Source: Candidatus Omnitrophota bacterium (GTDB taxonomy: Bacteria; Omnitrophota; Gorgyraeia; Gygaellales; Profunditerraquicolaceae). Taken from it: a stretch of 16,088 bases of DNA. The notes below the pieces were generated by a model. It made no database searches, was not told where the DNA came from, and saw only the letters and a list, made by a program, of their open reading frames with translations. The stretch covers positions 1-16,088 of the forward strand of contig JAHISH010000191.1 in the NCBI GenBank assembly GCA_018818365.1, in the 5' to 3' direction. The translations under genes and the position numbers were made by a program. Of this stretch, positions 7,226 through 11,852 are shown in pieces (the stretch's first letter is position 1; the number at the start of each line of letters is the position of its first letter).

Positions 7226-7254
7226 ATTATAACACAATCCCCCCCTTCTGTAAA
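7226..7254 (-). promoter_or_regulatory. Sigma-70-type promoter of the peptide operon with G7 tract in the spacer
   Basis: On the minus strand, TTTACA (7254-7249; 5 of 6 to consensus) is followed by a 17-bp spacer and a perfect TATAAT (7231-7226). It lies in the 46-bp gap between the TPR gene stop and the fusion gene ATG. The spacer contains seven G in a row (7245-7239). The predicted start of transcription falls at or within a few bases of the ATG at 7219, implying a leaderless message. Confidence 0.7.
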
Positions 7255-7265
7255 CCGGGGACCTG

Positions 7266-8840
7266 CTATTTGGGAAGGTTGTCGAGCAGAATGCGAGCCT
7301 CGGAATTAGCGGGGTCAAGACGCAATACCTCTTGATACTCTTTCTTTGCTTCTTCGTACCTATTCTGGCGTTCAAATAAAAGCCCTAACCCAAGATGGGC
7401 CTGGATATAATCGGGAAATGCGTTAAGGATAATCCGATACTGCTCTTCCGCGTGGCCGAAATCATCTAAATCCTGAAATACGCGCGCTAACGCAACCCGC
7501 GCCTGGTAAAATCCTGCGTCCAGCAAGACCGCCTTCTGATAGAACCCGACTGCATCAGGTTTATTTGCCTCCTGCACATGCAGCCATCCCAAGATATAAT
7601 ACAAGTAAGGATTCTCCGGGAGCGCGGCACTTGCCTTCTTATATTCATCAACCGAACGTTGGCGCAACCCGCCTTTCTCATAAACTGCTGCCAATGCCAC
7701 ATGCGCCTGCGCCTCTTCTATCTTTCGCAACTTATCTTTTACTTCAGTATCTTGCGGATCATATTTAACAATCTCCTTGTATTCGGCAATCGCCTCTTTG
7801 AATTTGCCTTGATTTTCGTATAAGGCTGCGATCCGCTGATAAAGCTGGACATCCTTAGGGAAATCCTCAAGCAGCTTCTTATACTCATCCACCGCATTCT
7901 CCCGCTCGCCTCGCAACTCATAGAGCGCGGCAAGCTCCTTGATTATTTCTGTCCGCATGTCTTTTAACTCCGAGATCCGCACATGCTCCTCAAGGACCTG
8001 GGTATAGATATTCATATCGGTATAAAAAGAAACCCTCTCGTAGACCTTATCAATCTCATCGGGCAATAGCTCAAGGCACCTGCGGTATTGGCTGATTGCT
8101 TCATCATATTGCTTCCGAGGGAATTGATGATATAAGAACGCAAGCCTCCTGCGTGCGTCCACATACTCAGGATTAATGCTTAAGACTTTCTGGTACATCT
8201 CTATGGCCTGGTCAAGGCTATTCTTTTTTTCGTAAATAAACCCTAACTTGTAGTGCGCCTCCAAATTATCGGGATTGCGCCTGATCGCACGGTGGTACTC
8301 CGCCGCGCTGTCGTCGTAAACACCCTTACTAAGGTAGACATTACCCATGAAATTGGGGTCAAGCTCGCGGATCTTCTCAAGCTGCACTTCAACTAATCTC
8401 CGCTCATTCTTGGCCTCATAGACCAACGCCAGGTTATAATGCGCGCCGATATTAGCCGGATCAAGCGAAACGACCTTCTGAAGACTCTGGACCGCCCCTT
8501 CGGCGTCACCGGTCAAAAAGCGCGCGGTGCCTAAATTATTCCAGACGATGGCCGCGTACGGGAAAAAACCAAGCGCCTTTTCGTAGGCCTCAACGCTTGA
8601 AGAATATACCCCCATCTTCTGATATATCCTGCCTAAAAGGAAGATGGCTTCCAGACTATGAGACGCCCAGGATAACGATCTTTTTACCTTCTGCAAAGAG
8701 AGATCGACTTCTTGCTTATTGTACGCGCTCTGCGCCTGTTGTAAATAGCAGTCGGCAATAAAAGGAGCCAACGCCTGCCAGGAAAGAAAGGCCGCCACAA
8801 CTGAGATTCCCAATTGTTTGAGTAATCGGTTCACTGCCAT
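7266..8840 (-). CDS. Membrane-anchored tetratricopeptide repeat (TPR) protein
   Basis: A 524-residue protein. Residues about 11-29 (GISVVAAFLSWQALAPFIA) are a hydrophobic anchor or uncleaved signal. The rest is a chain of roughly ten or more TPR units of about 34 residues, seen from repeated patterns such as AHYKLGFIYEKKNSLDQAIE and repeat ends like LDPAN, NPEYVDA and DPQDTEV. TPR arrays bind partner proteins and have no catalytic residues. It starts 6 bp after the stop of the O-antigen-ligase-like gene, so the two are probably co-transcribed; such pairs are common in surface polysaccharide or membrane assembly loci. Its exact partner cannot be read from the sequence. The ATG at 8840-8838 has only a weak ribosome-binding site, fitting translational linkage to the upstream gene. 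Confidence 0.88.
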   Translation of the reverse strand: MAVNRLLKQLGISVVAAFLSWQALAPFIADCYLQQAQSAYNKQEVDLSLQKVKRSLSWASHSLEAIFLLGRIYQKMGVYSSSVEAYEKALGFFPYAAIVWNNLGTARFLTGDAEGAVQSLQKVVSLDPANIGAHYNLALVYEAKNERRLVEVQLEKIRELDPNFMGNVYLSKGVYDDSAAEYHRAIRRNPDNLEAHYKLGFIYEKKNSLDQAIEMYQKVLSINPEYVDARRRLAFLYHQFPRKQYDEAISQYRRCLELLPDEIDKVYERVSFYTDMNIYTQVLEEHVRISELKDMRTEIIKELAALYELRGERENAVDEYKKLLEDFPKDVQLYQRIAALYENQGKFKEAIAEYKEIVKYDPQDTEVKDKLRKIEEAQAHVALAAVYEKGGLRQRSVDEYKKASAALPENPYLYYILGWLHVQEANKPDAVGFYQKAVLLDAGFYQARVALARVFQDLDDFGHAEEQYRIILNAFPDYIQAHLGLGLLFERQNRYEEAKKEYQEVLRLDPANSEARILLDNLPK

Positions 8841-8846
8841 ATTTTT

Positions 8847-10040
8847 TTACACTTCTATTTTAGCCAAAACTTCCGCTGATCCCAATAAAAGCCAGAACCC
8901 CATGACAGACGCAGGGATGTATAACACGGGATTAAACAATGCTTGTATCAACAGTGAGATAATACTACAAAAAAGCCCTACCGCTAAAAATGACAGAGTG
9001 TACTTTCTCCTAAAGGGCCTAGCAAAAAGAGAAAATACCATCCCCAAGAATCCCAAGAAGCATAATCCCCCGACCACCCCTGTCTCAACTAAAATCTCCA
9101 GATAATCATTATGCATATGCGTATATTTTATTCCTTTAGGAGTGACTTCACGCTCCTCTTGGCTTCGATAGCGCGGATACAAGACCTTGAAATTGCCTAT
9201 TCCCACCCCGAGCACAGGATGATCGCCAAGGATCTGCGGGGCAGAACGCCAAAGATAGACGCGAGTGAGGTTGCGGATATTGATATTCTCCCCCAGCGCA
9301 CCTTTCTTACTTAACAGGAAGAATAATCCCGCAATAAGTATTATGCTGGAAACTGCAATAACCTTTAAAACCCTCCTTGTCTTCTGTTCCCCGCGTACCC
9401 ATACAAGCGCAAGGCAATAGAGTACTGCGGCCCCAATACCGATATAGGCCCCCCGCGAACGGGTCAGAACAAGAAAGACAAAGACCAGAATTGATGACGC
9501 CCCATAGAGCAGCGCAGGATATATCCTTCTTTGAGAAAAATAGGTAATACTCGATGCGATGCCCAAAGGCAATGCAATGCTTAAGAATTGCGAGAAGAAT
9601 ATTGGGTTTCCGAAGGTAGAGGTATAGGCAAGGCGTAATACTTCAAATTTAATTCCGCGCACTTCATAAATACTATAAAGACAGGCGCAGACTGCAGCGC
9701 AAATAACCGCCAAACAGATCTTTTGGGTCTCTTCTGGGGTGCGCACGGTATTAGTAAGATAAAAATATAAGCCTATACCCGCTGCCCACAGTAAAAGCGA
9801 TCCTATGCTTTCGTATTTGTTAAAGGAAGTAATAAGTGAAAGCGCGCAAGCCAGAAAATATACTATCGCCGCCCATCCCAGGCGGCTGATAGTGATCTTC
9901 GGCAGACGCATGAGCCACCGCCAGGCCAGAAGGATCACCCCCAGCTCGAATAGGACAATTTTTACCAAGCCGTAGATTTCAGTGGTAGAGTGGCTAAAGA
10001 CAAGCGGCACAAAGAATATTAAGCACAAGAGTGTTTTCAT
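8847..10040 (-). CDS. O-antigen ligase / Wzy-like polytopic membrane protein
   Basis: A 397-residue protein made mostly of hydrophobic helices (about ten or more). It has the marks of the Wzy_C / O-antigen ligase family: TRSRGAYIG (193-201), LGVGIGNF (277-284) in the large periplasmic loop, and THMHNDYLEILVETG (307-321) with His308/His310 and Glu residues. The family moves or polymerises glycans carried on undecaprenyl phosphate, either ligating O-antigen to lipid A core or glycosylating proteins. Which of these applies here is not decidable; the neighbouring genes do not include a full polysaccharide cluster within this window. The start is the ATG at 10040-10038, after a short stretch that overlaps a dispersed repeat. 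It is followed after 6 bp by the TPR gene. Confidence 0.85.
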   Translation of the reverse strand: MKTLLCLIFFVPLVFSHSTTEIYGLVKIVLFELGVILLAWRWLMRLPKITISRLGWAAIVYFLACALSLITSFNKYESIGSLLLWAAGIGLYFYLTNTVRTPEETQKICLAVICAAVCACLYSIYEVRGIKFEVLRLAYTSTFGNPIFFSQFLSIALPLGIASSITYFSQRRIYPALLYGASSILVFVFLVLTRSRGAYIGIGAAVLYCLALVWVRGEQKTRRVLKVIAVSSIILIAGLFFLLSKKGALGENINIRNLTRVYLWRSAPQILGDHPVLGVGIGNFKVLYPRYRSQEEREVTPKGIKYTHMHNDYLEILVETGVVGGLCFLGFLGMVFSLFARPFRRKYTLSFLAVGLFCSIISLLIQALFNPVLYIPASVMGFWLLLGSAEVLAKIEV

Positions 10041-10048
10041 ATCGATTT

Positions 10049-10187
10049 AGCTTATCATAGCGTCGAGGTATTTGCAATAAATAAAATGGACCGTCTCTAT
10101 TTTTGCGGGCGCTCTTGCGAGAGAAAAATAGAAACGGTCCCTTTATTTAAGCTTATCATAGCGTCGGGAAATTTGCAATAGATAAAA
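10049..10187. repeat. Composite repeat: two 38-bp direct repeats flanking a long palindrome
   Basis: Segments 10049-10086 and 10150-10187 match at 34 of 38 positions (both begin AGCTTATCATAGCGTCG and contain ATTTGCAATA). Between them lies an inverted repeat with 17-bp arms at 10088-10104 and 10124-10140 (one mismatch, G.T type), whose loop holds the small hairpin CTCTTGCGAGAG. The arms continue outward into A/T-rich AAATAAA / TTTATTT. The right half of the palindrome recurs at 11587-11658. The layout resembles a non-autonomous, REP- or MITE-like element. No transposase gene is present in the window. Confidence 0.7.
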
Positions 10188-10226
10188 CAAAAGGGACGGT
10201 TCTCAACACGCCTTCAGAACCGTCCC
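10184..10226 (-). terminator. Intrinsic terminator after brnA, made from a REP-like palindrome
   Basis: On the minus strand, GGGACGGTTCT (10226-10216), a 12-nt loop and AGAACCGTCCC (10203-10193) form a perfect 11-bp stem, followed by TTTTGTTTT (10192-10184). It begins 31 bp after the brnA stop. The same stem sequence ends the DUF4258/DUF2283 pair. Confidence 0.75.
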
Positions 10227-10257
10227 CCACATTAGAAAGAGACTGTCCCTTACGTGG

Positions 10258-10488
10258 CTACGAATACTGTTGCGCGTAGCGATCAATAAGTTTACGGATC
10301 ATCCTCTGATACTTAGTATGGTATTGCTGTGCATAGCGTTTAAAGAACGCAACACTTTCTTTACTCAGCGCAATCGTTACCTTGACGGTTTCTTCCGATA
10401 CTGCCAATGCTTCGGGAGGCGGAAGAAAATCATCAATTTTCTTAAGCATCCCCACAGGCATATGCTCATCCCTTATCATCTTCTTCAT
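10258..10488 (-). CDS. brnA: BrnA-type antitoxin (ribbon-helix-helix regulator)
   Basis: A 76-residue protein. The C-terminal half has the ribbon-helix-helix pattern of BrnA antitoxins: VKVTIALSKESVAFFKRYAQ, then HTKYQRMIRKLIDRYAQQY. BrnA neutralises the BrnT ribonuclease toxin and, as a DNA-binding dimer, represses its own operon. The ATG at 10488-10486 has a strong GGGAGGAAG upstream and overlaps the end of brnT by 23 bp, the usual toxin-first order of this family. An in-frame ATG at 10524 lacks a comparable ribosome-binding site. It is followed by an intrinsic terminator at 10226-10184. Confidence 0.88.
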   Translation of the reverse strand: MKKMIRDEHMPVGMLKKIDDFLPPPEALAVSEETVKVTIALSKESVAFFKRYAQQYHTKYQRMIRKLIDRYAQQYS

Positions 10489-10756
10489 AATACTTCCTCC
10501 CTTTTCTCCAATAGCCTGCCCCAAAGATTCTTATCTTATCGTTGCGATACATAAACCTCACCGTAAGGATTCGATGACCTACGATCCCTATACAGAAGTA
10601 GCGTTCTTCGTTTTTGCTATGACGCGCATCAGTAAAAATCTTTCTTTTGGGGTCACTAAATTCCTGCGTGGCGGTTAAAAAATTAACCCCATGTTTCTTG
10701 CTATTTTCCTTGTCCCGTTTCTCATCCCACACAAAACTGCCAAGGAACCTATCCAT
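10466..10756 (-). CDS. brnT: BrnT-type ribonuclease toxin (DUF497), with a changed C-terminal motif
   Basis: A 96-residue protein of the BrnT/DUF497 family, shown by FVWDEKRDKENSKKHGVNF at the N-terminus (the family's F-x-W-D-x-x-K-x-x-x-N-x-x-K-H-G-V-x-F), then EFSDP, a Arg-x-x-x-IG core strand, and RKYYEE at the end. BrnT has a RelE-like fold and cleaves RNA; it is inhibited by BrnA. The C-terminal strand normally reads R-I-I-S-A-R, but here it is RIFGAG, so the usual Ser and Arg are both Gly. This may weaken or abolish activity. It has its own promoter at 10765-10793, no clear Shine-Dalgarno, and overlaps brnA by 23 bp. Confidence 0.88.
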   Translation of the reverse strand: MDRFLGSFVWDEKRDKENSKKHGVNFLTATQEFSDPKRKIFTDARHSKNEERYFCIGIVGHRILTVRFMYRNDKIRIFGAGYWRKGRKYYEEDDKG

Positions 10757-10764
10757 CTATACTA

Positions 10765-10793
10765 AGCATAACATATATATGTATAATTATCAA
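10765..10793 (-). promoter_or_regulatory. Predicted promoter of brnTA
   Basis: On the minus strand, TTGATA (10793-10788; 5 of 6) and TATGCT (10770-10765; 4 of 6) are separated by 17 bp. The -10 box ends 8 bp before the brnT ATG at 10756, so the message would have almost no leader, in keeping with the missing Shine-Dalgarno. Confidence 0.5.
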
Positions 10794-10804
10794 TATTATT
10801 ATAC
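10771..10804. promoter_or_regulatory. Candidate BrnA operator: two A/T-rich palindromes over the brnTA promoter
   Basis: ACATATATATGT (10771-10782) is a perfect 12-bp palindrome inside the promoter spacer. GTATAAT (10781-10787) and ATTATAC (10798-10804) form a second inverted repeat across the -35 box. Palindromes at this position are what a self-repressing ribbon-helix-helix antitoxin would bind. The A/T richness makes chance palindromes likely, so this is tentative. Confidence 0.4.
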
Positions 10805-10891
10805 ATATTATTGAGGCCCTGTGAATACTCTTCAAAGCCTCCTATGCTCCTTTCTGCTACTAATAGACGACAAAGCCCCTCAAATCTCACT
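10805..10891. other. Intergenic stretch with no recognised feature
   Basis: Between the brnTA operator region and the next terminator I see no open frame with a ribosome-binding site, no strong hairpin and no repeat shared with the rest of the window. Confidence 0.5.
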
Positions 10892-10936
10892 AAAAAAAAA
10901 GGGGGACAGTTCTCGAACGACTTAAGAACCGTCCCC
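10892..10936 (-). terminator. Intrinsic terminator after the DUF2283 gene, made from a REP-like palindrome
   Basis: On the minus strand, GGGGACGGTTCT (10936-10925), an 11-nt loop and AGAACTGTCCCC (10913-10902) pair over 12 bp with one G.T, followed by C and nine T (10900-10892). It lies 16 bp after the DUF2283 stop. The stem and part of the loop match the terminator at 10184-10226. Confidence 0.82.
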
Positions 10937-10952
10937 GCACAAGTTAAGGTTA

Positions 10953-11168
10953 CTATCGCTTAATATGTTCGGTAAGTGCCATTTCAACCTGCAGTTCCTT
11001 CTTGCCGCCAAAAAGCCTCGCGGCATTAAGGAATTCGATGCCTACCGGTTGACCCGACGCATCATAATCAAGGATGATACCTTTTGCAATTTCATCGCTT
11101 TCCTGAATTTTTGTTTGTCTAAACCGAATATATAACGCATCTGCCTTAGGGTCATAATTCATCTTCAT
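10953..11168 (-). CDS. DUF2283 protein, probable partner or antitoxin of the DUF4258 protein
   Basis: A 71-residue protein matching the DUF2283 pattern closely: MNYDPKADALYIRFRQTKI at the start, GIILDYDASGQPVGIEFLNA in the middle, ending in a charged helix. The biochemical role of this family is not established. It is often found directly beside DUF4258 genes, and the pair is commonly regarded as a putative toxin-antitoxin system; that reading is inference. The ATG at 11168-11166 overlaps the stop of the DUF4258 gene by 4 bp (ATGA) and has a good GGAGG upstream. It is followed by a strong intrinsic terminator. Confidence 0.82.
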   Translation of the reverse strand: MKMNYDPKADALYIRFRQTKIQESDEIAKGIILDYDASGQPVGIEFLNAARLFGGKKELQVEMALTEHIKR

Positions 11169-11467
11169 TTCTTCTTCCTCCAGTACTTAGAGATCTTTGA
11201 AGTTCTATAGACCGTACGGATGACTTGTGTTCCCGCATACTCATCGACAAAAATTCGCAATAAATATTCTTTCTGAGACTGACTATCCCGATAGGCCTTA
11301 TGGATAATCTTCTGCCCCGCGGAATGAATAACCTGATCAGGTTTTTTAAGTGCTTCTAAAACAATAGCTTCATCAATGCCCCGCTCGGCCAACCGATCCC
11401 GAGCGTGCCTAAGCCAGGTAATACTCCTTACCCCATTGCTTTTATTTTCTCTATCAAAGTGTATCAT
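11165..11467 (-). CDS. DUF4258 protein, probable small toxin
   Basis: A 100-residue protein with the DUF4258 pattern: RHARDRLAERGIDEAIVLEA, then KKPDQVI, then a strand pair ending in VIRTVYRTSKISKYW. DUF4258 proteins have a short alpha/beta fold reminiscent of RelE/HigB-type toxins and often sit upstream of a DUF2283 gene, as here. Function in RNA cleavage is a family-level suspicion, not shown. The ATG at 11467-11465 has a very strong AGGAGGGG ribosome-binding site. It forms a two-gene unit with the DUF2283 gene (4-bp overlap). Its location beside a second toxin-antitoxin pair and mobile-like repeats suggests an acquired accessory island. Confidence 0.82.
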   Translation of the reverse strand: MIHFDRENKSNGVRSITWLRHARDRLAERGIDEAIVLEALKKPDQVIHSAGQKIIHKAYRDSQSQKEYLLRIFVDEYAGTQVIRTVYRTSKISKYWRKKK

Positions 11468-11571
11468 ATGCCCCTCCTGTAATCAAGATGATTATCCGGC
11501 TCACACATACAATAGACGAACCAACGGGCACAATCTCACAAAAATATTTCACCAATACATAAAAAAAACAT

Positions 11572-11658
11572 CTCTATTCTTGCACGCTCTTGCGAGAGAA
11601 AAATAGAAACGGTCCCTTTATTTCTTGCGAGAGAAAAATAGAAACGGTCCCTTTATTT
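11572..11658. repeat. Second copy of the dispersed palindrome, with a 35-bp tandem duplication
   Basis: The segment CTCTTGCGAGAG followed by AAAAATAGAAACGGTCC and CTTTATTT, seen once at 10112-10147, recurs here. A 35-bp unit starting CTTGCGAGAG is present twice in perfect tandem (11589-11623 and 11624-11658). The left arm of the palindrome is degraded (TCTCTATTCTTGCACG at 11572-11587 replaces TCTCTATTTTTGCGGG). Confidence 0.8.
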
Positions 11659-11734
11659 ACTAAACAAAATTTTTGGGTGGGCAAAATCGACTTGAGCGAA
11701 AAAACCAGCAGCCTATAGTGTAACGAAACAATAG

Positions 11735-11779
11735 AAAAACCCGCAAGAAATCAGGAATTACCTTCTAATTTCTTGCGGG
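11735..11779 (-). terminator. Intrinsic terminator of the giant repeat protein gene
   Basis: On the minus strand, CCCGCAAGAAAT (11779-11768), a 16-nt loop and ATTTCTTGCGGG (11751-11740) form a perfect 12-bp stem followed by five T (11739-11735). It lies about 73 bp after the stop codon at 11853. Confidence 0.85.
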
Positions 11780-11790
11780 CTTAATGTTAC

Positions 11791-11844
11791 GCGGCACCTT
11801 GCTTTATCGGAGACGCAAGTGTGCTACTTTCGGTAGCAAACCGC
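11791..11844. other. Possible three-way-junction structure between stop codon and terminator
   Basis: Nested complementary segments: GCGG/CCGC (11791-11794 with 11841-11844) enclose two hairpins, CTTGC/GCAAG (11798-11802 with 11815-11819) and TGCTAC/GTAGCA (11822-11827 with 11833-11838, loop of 5). The structure would lie in the 3' untranslated region of the giant gene. It does not match a riboswitch class I can name. Confidence 0.4.
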
Positions 11845-11852
11845 CCCCAAAA

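Noticed and set aside
7232..7265. Intrinsic terminator after the TPR gene from the C4GG...G7 segment
   Set aside because: Only about four G-C pairs can form and there is no T run after them; the promoter reading explains the segment better.
7217..7375. Longer start for the radical SAM-kinase fusion at 7375
   Set aside because: The extra 52 residues lie in the promoter region and inside the TPR gene, and do not resemble the family.
11791..11850. Resemblance to a cyclic-di-GMP (GEMM) riboswitch from GACGCAA and GCAAACC words
   Set aside because: The words occur in the wrong order, the GACGCAA lies in a paired segment, and the element sits after a stop codon with no gene downstream on the plus strand.
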